This document shows, piece by piece, positions 17,062-25,016 of a stretch of DNA of 64,000 nucleotides. Source of the DNA: Spirochaetales bacterium (lineage in GTDB: Bacteria; Spirochaetota; Spirochaetia; UBA9216). Below the pieces are notes generated by a model. That model did no database searches, was not told the DNA's origin, and saw only the letters and a list, made by a program, of their open reading frames with translations. The DNA lies in the NCBI GenBank assembly GCA_016839055.1, contig JAEKNX010000001.1, forward strand, positions 186,001 through 250,000, written 5' to 3'. A program made the position numbers and the translations under genes. The first letter of the stretch is position 1, and each line of letters begins with the position of its first letter.

Positions 17062-17932
17062 AACCGGTATCTATTATGCTTACTGGACATCTGACTGGAA
17101 TGCTGATTTTATCCCATATATAAAAAAGGTGAAGAAGCTTGGTTTTGACGTTTTAGAAGTAAATGCCGGCACAATATCGTCAATGACTCCGCAGAAACAA
17201 ACAGATTTTCGGAATGCGGCCCTGGATGAAGAAATAGAACTCAGCTGCTGTATAGGTCTTCCGTCTTCTTCCGACATTGCATCCGATGATAAAAATATCA
17301 GACGAGCAGGCATAAAACATCTTGGCAGTATCGCAGAGGCTATGGACTGCTGTGGAATAAAAAAGCTTTCAGGAATTATTTATTCATCCTGGCCGGGAAA
17401 ACTTGAAGGAAGAAAAATTACCAAAGATAAGGCCAGAGACTTGAGTATTGAATCAATGAAAGAGGCCGTTAAAAAGGCAGAGGATCTAGGGCTTATTTAT
17501 AATGTAGAGGTCGTCAATCGATTTGAACAGTTTATTCTGAATACCGCAGCGGAAGCTTGTGCATACATTGACGATGTTGGAAGTCCAAATTTAAAAATAC
17601 TTCTTGATACATTCCATATGAATATAGAAGAGGAGTCAATGTCTGATGCAATATTAACTGCCGGAGAGAAACTCGGGCACTTTCACTTAGGAGAAAACAA
17701 TAGAAAACCTCCTGGATTGGGCAAATTACCGTGGAATGAAATTTTTTCTACATTAAACATGATTGACTATGATGGATGGGTTGTTATGGAGCCTTTCCTG
17801 AGGCCAGGAGGCGAGGTCGGTCGTGATATCAGTGTATACAGGGATATTATGCCGGGAGCTGATTTGGACAAAGAAGCAGAAAGATCATGTAGTTTTATAA
17901 ATAGAACTATAAAAAAAGCGTATTCTGTTTGA
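17054..17932 (+). CDS. Sugar phosphate isomerase/epimerase (ketose 3-epimerase-like)
   Basis: 292 residues, a xylose-isomerase-like TIM barrel close to the D-tagatose/D-allulose 3-epimerases: VEVVNRFEQFILNT supplies the first metal-ligand glutamate, LLDTFHMNIEE the aspartate and histidine, GHFHLGENNRKPPG the next histidine and arginine region, and VMEPF the second glutamate. The ATG at 17054 lies inside the end of the isomerase gene (8-base overlap) with AAGGAGCC upstream, so the two are translationally coupled. Together they suggest a rare-sugar route of aldose to ketose to 3-epimer ketose. A trehalulose- or inositol-type epimerase is an alternative. Confidence 0.82.
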   Translation: MIKTGIYYAYWTSDWNADFIPYIKKVKKLGFDVLEVNAGTISSMTPQKQTDFRNAALDEEIELSCCIGLPSSSDIASDDKNIRRAGIKHLGSIAEAMDCCGIKKLSGIIYSSWPGKLEGRKITKDKARDLSIESMKEAVKKAEDLGLIYNVEVVNRFEQFILNTAAEACAYIDDVGSPNLKILLDTFHMNIEEESMSDAILTAGEKLGHFHLGENNRKPPGLGKLPWNEIFSTLNMIDYDGWVVMEPFLRPGGEVGRDISVYRDIMPGADLDKEAERSCSFINRTIKKAYSV

Positions 17933-17944
17933 TCAATTAATTCT

Positions 17945-18386
17945 CTCTCTCGATTGGATTCAGGCTGTAATTTGCCCTGTAATCCCTCGGGGGGAGTCCC
18001 TTGTGCTGTTTGAAGCTCTTGCTGAAGTGAAACTCGCTGTAAAAGCAGAGCTTCTCGAGTATTCCATAGATAGGAAGTGCTGTACTTATCAGCATCGAAG
18101 AAGCTGCTTCTATCTTCAGCCTTGTAAAATACTTCATCGGGGTGGTGTTCATCTTTCGGCCGAAGAGTCTTATGAAATATGATTTATTAAGTTTAAGTCT
18201 GCCCGCAAGCTGCTCAAGGCTGAGTTTATTAAATACCTTATCCTGCATAATTTTTAGTGAGCGCTCAATATGAGAATTGCTCGCATCTGAATAATTAAAG
18301 TCTCCGGCTCCGCCTTCGAGCATATAAAGAAACGAAATAAGCTGATGGACTCCTGAGTTAATACGCGCCTTGTTGTGAGACAGAAA
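17945..18386 (-). pseudogene. Truncated AraC regulator (C-terminal DNA-binding domain only)
   Basis: The minus strand encodes the last 130-150 residues of an AraC regulator (SNSHIERSLKIMQDKVFNKL, both HTH motifs, GLPPRDYRA) and nothing of the sensing domain. It is a copy of the 3' part of the intact xylose-cluster regulator at 31605-32483: the two align without gaps at a fixed offset of 13,719 bases, with about a dozen differences in 128 residues. A short frame could still start at ATG 18323. Similarity ends abruptly near 18386, where a piece of another gene begins. A dead remnant is most likely; a small DNA-binding competitor is possible. Confidence 0.78.
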
Positions 18387-18476
18387 ATGGGTTCCATGAT
18401 AGGCAAAAATTTCTTCGACGAGTTTCTTCTGCCTTATTACCGGAGAGTGATTCCCGAGCTGGACTCAGCCGGGACT
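18387..18476 (+). pseudogene. 90-bp fragment of the URO-D-like gene
   Basis: 18387-18476 matches 28433-28522, inside the intact URO-D-like gene, with about five mismatches and no gaps; it encodes MIGKNFFDEFLLPYYRR and IPELDSAGT in the same frame as the downstream kinase. It directly abuts the AraC remnant, showing that two pieces of the same sugar locus were joined here. Confidence 0.85.
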
Positions 18477-18557
18477 GAATTATTAAATACTAGCAGGGGC
18501 GGCGGCTATTCCACAGCGGTAAGCTTACTGTTAATAGTGAGAAAATTTTTTAATCGT

Positions 18558-18587
18558 TTGACAATATCTTGCAACCGGTTGGATAAT
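18558..18587 (+). promoter_or_regulatory. Promoter with built-in palindrome ahead of the sensor kinase
   Basis: TTGACA (18558-18563), 18-base spacer, GATAAT (18582-18587). The spacer contains the perfect palindrome CAACCGGTTG (18572-18581), a shape typical of LacI/GntR-class operators. The predicted transcription start, near 18594, is only about 3 bases before the kinase ATG. Confidence 0.6.
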
Positions 18588-18596
18588 TTATTGAAT

Positions 18597-20336
18597 ATGA
18601 AAATGCAGAAAAAAATCTTCACAACATTCATGCTCGTGATAGCGATTCCGACAGTAGTCTTTTTGATCCTGATACTTGAGATAAGCACAAGAATGGTTGA
18701 AAAAAGAACAATTTTTGCCAGTGAACTTGTTGTCAAGGAATCGGTAAAGAGGATCGATACACTTCTTAATAATTACCGAAAAGCCTCAATGCAGATCTAT
18801 TATAATCAGAATATTATCGATATTCTCGAGAATCTTGCAGAAAGCGGTATACAGAACAAGGAAGATATTGAGATCATCGGCGAGGTACTTGGCGGAATGG
18901 TCAATGCCGACAAGTATCTGATGTCGGCAGTTCTCAGATCCGGTGATACTCTTGTCTTCCGGGGTTCATTGACTCTAGGAATTACGGACTATCTCGATGA
19001 GAACAGAAACAGCTGTCTTGTTTTTCCGGGCAAGCTTACATGGATTCCATCGAAAAAGATAAAAGCTGTTTTCGGCCTCGATGCATTTTATTTCGGCGCT
19101 ATGAGATTTATTCGTAAGGATGATCTCGAGATAGGAGAGCTGCTGTTTCTTATTCGAGAGGAGTTTTTCAACGACATTTATGCGGGAGCCATCCCCGAGG
19201 ACACAGGGCAGGATTTTATAATTGCTCCGGATGCGACAATAATTTCTTCACCGGACGAGAACCTAATAGGCTCGAAAATCGAGAATCGTGAAATACTTAA
19301 CCTTATCGAAGGCACCGCCAAAAAAAGCGGGAGTTTTCCGTTTGAAATGAACGGACAAAAATCCTATTTGATCTTCGCGAAATCTGATGAATCTGGATGG
19401 CTTTTCATAAGACAGATCAAGGAAAAACAGATCCTCAGCGGAATAATCAGACTGCGGCAGAGTCTGATTGGTATAATAATTCTATTCTGCTCATTCCTTA
19501 TTTTTCTTACCTATTTCTTTTCGCAGGGTCTCAGCAGGCCTGTAAACAATCTTGTAAGATATATCGACGGAATAGGAGCAGAAAATTTAGGAATACCTCC
19601 GCCGAGCGGTAAATTGGTAAGTGATGAAATATCCAAACTTCATGAACATGTATGCGCAATGTCATTTAGGATCGAAAGCCTGATCGCAGAAGTTTCGCAA
19701 AACGAGAGGTTGAAAACTCAGGCGGAACTTAAGGCGCTTAGGGCTCATATCAGCCCTCATTTCATCTATAATACTCTCGATACAATCAGATGGATGGCTG
19801 TAATCAACAAACAGGACAATATTAAAAAGATGGTATCTGCCCTGGATAATCTGATGCGGTACGCTGCAGATTATGAAAAAGCCCTGATTAGCCTCGATGA
19901 GGAGATGGATATAATCGATGAATATATTTTTATTCAAAAAATGAGGTATTCAGATATCAAGCTGATTAGAAATATCCCGCCCGAAGCCGGCGTAATGCAG
20001 GTTAATAAATTTATTCTGCAAACGATTGTGGAGAACAGCATCGTCCACGGGTTCAGGGATTATAGGGACACTGGCACAATTACTATATCAGCTGTTATTT
20101 CCGACAATGTCATTTCTCTAAAGGTTGAAGATGACGGCAGAGGTTTCGATCCGGAAGAACTGAGCGGCGGAGAAGGGCCGCATTCCGGGTTGAAATCAGT
20201 CGATCAGCGGCTGAAATTGAATTACGGACCTGATTACGGGCTGGTTATAAACAGCAGGCCAGGACAGGGAACGGTTACAGTTGTTAGTCTGCCCGCATCA
20301 GGAGGAGAATATGCCAAAAACTATTATTGTAGTTGA
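18597..20336 (+). CDS. Sensor histidine kinase, LytS/YesM type
   Basis: 579 residues from the ATG at 18597. Helix 1 at residues 8-28, an extracytoplasmic sensor of 255 residues, helix 2 near 288-308, a HAMP-like linker, then the His_kinase/HATPase pair: phospho-acceptor H388 in ISPHFIYNTLDTIRW, N-box IVENSIVHGF and G-box VEDDGRGFDPEE. The frame stays open 74 codons further upstream, but that part is a recombination scar carrying a piece of the URO-D-like gene and is unlikely to be natural protein. No ribosome site precedes 18597, so translation may be leaderless. The response regulator gene overlaps its end by 26 bases. Confidence 0.87.
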   Translation: MKMQKKIFTTFMLVIAIPTVVFLILILEISTRMVEKRTIFASELVVKESVKRIDTLLNNYRKASMQIYYNQNIIDILENLAESGIQNKEDIEIIGEVLGGMVNADKYLMSAVLRSGDTLVFRGSLTLGITDYLDENRNSCLVFPGKLTWIPSKKIKAVFGLDAFYFGAMRFIRKDDLEIGELLFLIREEFFNDIYAGAIPEDTGQDFIIAPDATIISSPDENLIGSKIENREILNLIEGTAKKSGSFPFEMNGQKSYLIFAKSDESGWLFIRQIKEKQILSGIIRLRQSLIGIIILFCSFLIFLTYFFSQGLSRPVNNLVRYIDGIGAENLGIPPPSGKLVSDEISKLHEHVCAMSFRIESLIAEVSQNERLKTQAELKALRAHISPHFIYNTLDTIRWMAVINKQDNIKKMVSALDNLMRYAADYEKALISLDEEMDIIDEYIFIQKMRYSDIKLIRNIPPEAGVMQVNKFILQTIVENSIVHGFRDYRDTGTITISAVISDNVISLKVEDDGRGFDPEELSGGEGPHSGLKSVDQRLKLNYGPDYGLVINSRPGQGTVTVVSLPASGGEYAKNYYCS

Positions 20337-21771
20337 TGATGAAAAACTTGTTATATTCGGAATCTGTTCGCTGCTCGCCGATCAAGCTTCCTCTTATGAG
20401 ATAGTAGCTACCTGCAGCAGCGGGGATGAGGCAATAAAATTCTGTATGGAAAAGACCCCGGACCTGCTTCTTACCGATATAGGAATGCCTGGCATGAACG
20501 GCTTGGAACTGATTAAGATTGTCAGGCGGACCAATCCTTCAATGAAAATAGCGGTGCTTAGTTGTCATGATGAGTATGAACTCGTCCATAAAGCATTCAT
20601 GCTCGGTGCAGAAGATTATATTCTGAAAAAGGATATAGACAAGACTCAACTATCTCAGCTGCTCGACAGACTGCTGCCTGAGACCGGCGGGGATTTTCCG
20701 TCAGACGGAGTTGTAAATAGAATCACGCCGCTTTCCGCGGCTCAGGAATTTGTTCCTGTAACCGCCGGTAGTATCGGTATAATCGGTTTCAAAAGTGAAA
20801 ATGATGAATTACTTATGTGGCAGCCTGATATCCCTATGCTCTGGCAGCTGATTGACGATGATATAAAGCCTCATGGTAATTTTTTTATTGGGTTCCATAA
20901 CGACCTTATCATATATTTTTCTGATTTCGGCACTGCCGAAGAACAACAGCTAGATCTTCTTCTGACGAAAATAAGGCTTTCGGTCTCAAAATATGTGAAC
21001 AGAAAGGTTTTTATCGCCAAATATATCATGAAAGAAGGTGAGTCTATAATTGAGTCTTACATGGAGGGCCTTGAAATACTTCATGGCCTATTCTATTACA
21101 ATAAAAGTACGATACTCTCGGTTAAGCCCATGATACCGGAGAAATTTTCTTCATTGAAATTTGAAATTAGCAGCTGTAATTATCAATCTATATGGTTCGA
21201 GGCGGCTAAAGATTTTATAGACACAGCCGCCGGGCAATTTGTCTCACCCGAGGCGGTGAAGAATGAGCTTGTTTTCGCGGTTAAACAGCTTCTTGGCAGG
21301 CTTGAAGAAATCGGCCGCTCCGATATTAGCGTTCCGGTTCTAAGGGCCAGGACATCCTATTATCAGAAGATATCTGAATTTGATGATGCCGGAAAACTCA
21401 AAAAATGGATTCTTGGTTTTCTTGGGAATATTGCATCAGAGTTAGAGGCCGGCCGGCAGACTTCCGGTGTCGTAAGCAATACGAAGAATTATATTGTAGT
21501 GCATCTCCGGGAGGATCTAAGGCTGAGTACCGTTGCGAATATTCTTGGAAGCAGTCCGAATCACCTTTCAACATTGTTCAAAAAAAACACCGGACAAACT
21601 TATATTGAATTTGTAAACAGAAAGAGAATTGAGCACGCTCGTGAGCTTCTGCAGACCACTGATCTGTCAGCGAAAGAGATTGCATTCAGGTGCGGCTATA
21701 CCAATCCAAATTATTTTTCCCGGATTTTCAAGAAAATTACCGGAGCAACGATAAGTGAATACCGAATGTGA
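20311..21771 (+). CDS. Response regulator with AraC DNA-binding domain, YesN type
   Basis: 486 residues. A receiver domain at 1-120 with acidic VVDDE, phospho-acceptor D56 (LLLTDIGMPGMNG) and K near YILKKD; a 250-residue middle region without recognised motif; and a C-terminal AraC domain (LRLSTVANILGSSPNHLSTL, FKKNTGQTYIEFVNRKRIEH, IAFRCGYTNPNYFSRIFKK). ATG 20311 follows GGAGGAGAAT inside the kinase gene. As with YesM/YesN in Bacillus, the pair most likely senses extracellular oligosaccharide and activates the transporter genes directly downstream. Confidence 0.9.
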   Translation: MPKTIIVVDDEKLVIFGICSLLADQASSYEIVATCSSGDEAIKFCMEKTPDLLLTDIGMPGMNGLELIKIVRRTNPSMKIAVLSCHDEYELVHKAFMLGAEDYILKKDIDKTQLSQLLDRLLPETGGDFPSDGVVNRITPLSAAQEFVPVTAGSIGIIGFKSENDELLMWQPDIPMLWQLIDDDIKPHGNFFIGFHNDLIIYFSDFGTAEEQQLDLLLTKIRLSVSKYVNRKVFIAKYIMKEGESIIESYMEGLEILHGLFYYNKSTILSVKPMIPEKFSSLKFEISSCNYQSIWFEAAKDFIDTAAGQFVSPEAVKNELVFAVKQLLGRLEEIGRSDISVPVLRARTSYYQKISEFDDAGKLKKWILGFLGNIASELEAGRQTSGVVSNTKNYIVVHLREDLRLSTVANILGSSPNHLSTLFKKNTGQTYIEFVNRKRIEHARELLQTTDLSAKEIAFRCGYTNPNYFSRIFKKITGATISEYRM

Positions 21772-21914
21772 AAACCAAAATTTGTGAATCAAAAAGTTAA
21801 AAAAGTGAACCTCATTTTAACGGTCAGCAATTTTTGAATACACTTCTGAATCCAGTGCATCGACAGCAGGGCTTCCTTGAAGTAGCCTGATATTTAAATT
21901 CTTAGGAGGATGTG

Positions 21915-23156
21915 ATGAAAAAGATTTTGTATTTACTGATTGCAGTTCTTGTGCTCTGCACGACATTCAGCGCCTTTGGAGGCGGAACTCAGGATACTGG
22001 CGGGATGGAGCCGGTAAGGCTTACCGTATGGGAGCACACGCCCCAGTTTGAGGCTTCGCTTAAAACTACTCTTGAAAACTTCATGGCCAAGAATCCCGAT
22101 ATCAAAGTTGAGTATGAGATAAAGACTCCGGATCAGTACTATGCGCTTCTCGCGACGACTATTCAGGCTGGTGAAGCACCTGACCTTTTCTGGACAAATG
22201 GTACCGCCACAACTGATCTCGGCAATCTCGTAAAGCAGAACGCGGTAATGGATCTTACCGGAAAAATTGATGTCGGCGGATATTCGAAAATGGCTCTAAA
22301 AATGACAACTATTAACGGAAAGCAGTATCAGACACCGGGAGCGACGATCGGCACCAGAGCTGTTTATTATAATAAGGATATTTTCAAAAAATACGGTCTT
22401 AAAGTACCTGCTAATTTTTCCGAATTCGAGAAGAACCTTGAAATCCTTAAAAGCAAGGGAGAAATCCCTCTGTCGTTTGGCGGCATGTTCTCATGGAGTA
22501 TTCTTTTCCATTTTGAACCCATCCTTGCAGCAATGGCTCCGGACTGGATTGAAGAAGCGACTGCCGGAAAAGCCCGGGTTAATGACGCAAGAGTCAAGGC
22601 GGCTTTTAAAAAGATGCTCGAATGGGGAGAAAAAGGATACTATGGCCCTGGATATCTCGGCGTCGATGAAGGCGGACAGCTTTTGGCATTTTCAAAGGGT
22701 GAAGCCGCAATGACGATAACCGGCTCATGGAATGCTAATACTTTTAATAAAAACAATCCGGATTTAAATATCGGAGCTTTTCAGATTCCGACAAAAGACG
22801 GCAGAAGACCGCTGGTCGTAACCTACGCGGCAGGTTTTTGCGTATATGATAAAACAGAGTATCCCGAAGCCGCTCTGAAACTCGCTCAGTACCTTACGAC
22901 TATAGAATCCCAGCAGATTTGGGTTGACCAGCTCAAGGACGTTCCCGGTCTGGACGGAGTTACGACAAACGATCCTCTCGTGAGCGAAATTGTGAAAAAT
23001 GATTTTCAGGTTAACAGTTTCTATACCATCCTGGGTGATTTTGCCAAGCCAGGTGCCACTCCTACCCAGTTGTGGGAACAGGATAATGTTAAACTCCTGT
23101 CTGGAATGTATACAGTTGATCAATTCGTAAACATGCTGAACGACCAGATGCGGTAA
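21915..23156 (+). CDS. Extracellular solute-binding protein, family 1 (oligosaccharide)
   Basis: 413 residues. Signal peptide ending near TTFSAFG, mature start GGGTQDTGGMEPVRLTVWEH, then the two-lobed MalE/UgpB-type fold (FMAKNPDIKVEYE, GEAPDLFWTNG, FSKGEAAMTITGSWN). No lipobox cysteine. AGGAGG lies 5 bases before ATG 21915; a GTG one codon earlier is too close to it. It follows the two-component genes and precedes two MalF/MalG-type permeases, the same order as yesO-yesP-yesQ. No ATPase gene is nearby, so a shared MsmX/UgpC-type ATPase encoded elsewhere is probably used. Confidence 0.9.
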   Translation: MKKILYLLIAVLVLCTTFSAFGGGTQDTGGMEPVRLTVWEHTPQFEASLKTTLENFMAKNPDIKVEYEIKTPDQYYALLATTIQAGEAPDLFWTNGTATTDLGNLVKQNAVMDLTGKIDVGGYSKMALKMTTINGKQYQTPGATIGTRAVYYNKDIFKKYGLKVPANFSEFEKNLEILKSKGEIPLSFGGMFSWSILFHFEPILAAMAPDWIEEATAGKARVNDARVKAAFKKMLEWGEKGYYGPGYLGVDEGGQLLAFSKGEAAMTITGSWNANTFNKNNPDLNIGAFQIPTKDGRRPLVVTYAAGFCVYDKTEYPEAALKLAQYLTTIESQQIWVDQLKDVPGLDGVTTNDPLVSEIVKNDFQVNSFYTILGDFAKPGATPTQLWEQDNVKLLSGMYTVDQFVNMLNDQMR

Positions 23157-23177
23157 AGCAGTTTTTCTACACACAAT

Positions 23178-23203
23178 AAGGTGGATGAGTTTTCATCCAC
23201 CTT
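23178..23203 (+). terminator. Stem-loop between binding protein and permease genes
   Basis: AAGGTGGATGA (23178-23188) pairs perfectly with TCATCCACCTT (23193-23203) around GTTT. There is no T-run, so it looks more like a 3' stabiliser or partial attenuator that keeps binding-protein mRNA in excess. Confidence 0.6.
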
Positions 23204-23233
23204 AATAATATTTATCTCGCAAGGAGGCAGCCC

Positions 23234-24163
23234 ATGCTGCGCTTTACCCGAAAACCATATCTTGGATTCATCTTTCCTGGTTTCGTAATATATACGGTTT
23301 TCATGATAGTACCGCTGCTAACCGCTGTTTATTATAGTTTTTTCCAGTGGTCCGGCCTCGGACCAAAAATATTCATTGGTCTGGAAAACTACCGCAGTCT
23401 GTTTTTTGATGAACGGCTTTCGGGAATTTTCTGGAACGCCCTCGGTAATAATTTTAAATTTGTCGGCATAGTGCTAGCAATCATTATGCCAATCCAGCTT
23501 TTTATAGCCTACTGGCTTGATGTTAAAATAATTGGTTATAAGTTTCATCGGACAATAATATTTTTGCCCTATGTAATCTCATCGACTATCGTAGGTTTTT
23601 TGACCATGCTTGTATTCAATCCGAATATAGGAATTATAAATACATTTTTAAAATACGTCGGCCTGGACTCACATTTGTCGGCCTGGTTTGGGGATCCCAG
23701 GCGTGCTTTTCCTCTTGTTTCGATTGTAATAGCCTGGCAGGGTATTGCCGCGGGAATGTTTATTTTCCTCGCTAACCTTAAAGGTATATCTCAGAATATT
23801 ATAGAAGCTTCGCTGATAGACGGAGCCGGCCGATGGCAGAGGTTCAGATACATAATACTTCCGTCGCTCAAACCATCGCTGATTAATAACATAATCCTCG
23901 GTACAATATGGGGGCTTACCCAGTTTGATATACCCTTCGTTGTCGGCGGAAGCCAGGGAGGGGTAAATAATTCAATAGATTTTATGAATCTCTTTTTCTA
24001 CCGCTTCGCCTTCGGTGGTTCCTATTACGGAGAAACCTCGATGGGTTTCGGTGCGACGATTAGCGTAGTCCTCTTTTTTATCATTCTTATAGTAGCGATT
24101 ATCCAGATTACTTTTCTCACTAGGAAATTCGACGGCGGAAGCGGGCAAAGGAGTATAAAATGA
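23234..24163 (+). CDS. Sugar ABC transporter permease, MalF/UgpA type
   Basis: 309 residues, six predicted helices. The ATPase-coupling EAA loop is present as EASLIDGAGRWQRFRYIILP. AAGGAGG precedes the ATG by 8 bases. The stop overlaps the next start (ATGA), so both permeases are made in step. Forms the inner-membrane channel for the oligosaccharide bound by the preceding gene product. Confidence 0.92.
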   Translation: MLRFTRKPYLGFIFPGFVIYTVFMIVPLLTAVYYSFFQWSGLGPKIFIGLENYRSLFFDERLSGIFWNALGNNFKFVGIVLAIIMPIQLFIAYWLDVKIIGYKFHRTIIFLPYVISSTIVGFLTMLVFNPNIGIINTFLKYVGLDSHLSAWFGDPRRAFPLVSIVIAWQGIAAGMFIFLANLKGISQNIIEASLIDGAGRWQRFRYIILPSLKPSLINNIILGTIWGLTQFDIPFVVGGSQGGVNNSIDFMNLFFYRFAFGGSYYGETSMGFGATISVVLFFIILIVAIIQITFLTRKFDGGSGQRSIK

Positions 24164-25014
24164 GCAGCAGATCGCATTTTGAAAAACTGCGGGGGGCAAA
24201 GAGTCCTGCCGCCGGAATTGTATCGGTTGTTTTTTTCCTATACTGCGCGATAGCACTCTATCTTATACCTATGCTGGCAATGAATTCGTTTAAAACTAAA
24301 TCCGACCTCATAAACAATACTCTCGGCATTATAAAGACATTCACACTCGACAACTACAAGACTCTTTTGTTTGAAGACCACTTCATGCGGTATTTTTTCA
24401 ACAGCGTGGTTCTGACTACGGCCTCACTTGCAAGCCTGCTTTTCATTTCTTCGCTATGTGCATACGGGCTTTCAAGATATCATTTCAAGGGAAGGAAATT
24501 TTTGCGAATATATTTCCTTCTCGGGATGATGTTCCCTATACAGCTTGGGATACTGCCCATCTTCATAATCATCCGGAACCTGCATCTCACGAATAATTTT
24601 TTAGGAATGATTTTGATCTATACGGCGAATATGTCGCTGGCAGTTTTTATCTTCTCTAATTTTTTCAGGGCTCTTCCGACGGCACTCTATGAATCAGCTG
24701 TTCTTGAGGGGGCGGGTGAGTTTACAATATTCGTGCGAATAATGGTTCCAATTTCCAAACCGGTTTTCGCGACAGTTGGAATTTTGAATTTCGTCACAAT
24801 CTGGAATGATTTCTATATGCCTCTGGTCTTTCTTACAAAAAAGGAGGTCAGAACACTGACTCTGGGAATTTATAGCTACATGAACAATTTTCTCGCGAAT
24901 TGGCATCTTGTTTTCGCGGCAGTTACACTCGCGCTGATACCGGTTTTAATCATGTTTTTCGCTTTTTCGAAATTCATGATTACCGGATTAACGGCGGGAG
25001 CACTTAAGGAATAA
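24160..25014 (+). CDS. Sugar ABC transporter permease, MalG/UgpE type
   Basis: 284 residues, six helices, with EAA loop ESAVLEGAGEFTIFVRIMVP and the closing MITGLTAGALKE that is standard in MalG-type permeases. Partner of the preceding permease. The glycosidase gene begins 2 bases after its stop codon, placing uptake and hydrolysis in one transcript. Confidence 0.92.
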   Translation: MSSRSHFEKLRGAKSPAAGIVSVVFFLYCAIALYLIPMLAMNSFKTKSDLINNTLGIIKTFTLDNYKTLLFEDHFMRYFFNSVVLTTASLASLLFISSLCAYGLSRYHFKGRKFLRIYFLLGMMFPIQLGILPIFIIIRNLHLTNNFLGMILIYTANMSLAVFIFSNFFRALPTALYESAVLEGAGEFTIFVRIMVPISKPVFATVGILNFVTIWNDFYMPLVFLTKKEVRTLTLGIYSYMNNFLANWHLVFAAVTLALIPVLIMFFAFSKFMITGLTAGALKE

Positions 25015-25016
25015 AC

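Noticed and set aside
17945-18476. Insertion sequence as the cause of the duplicated araC and URO-D pieces
   Set aside because: No transposase, no terminal inverted repeats and no target-site duplication; the pieces are explained by recombination between copies of resident genes.
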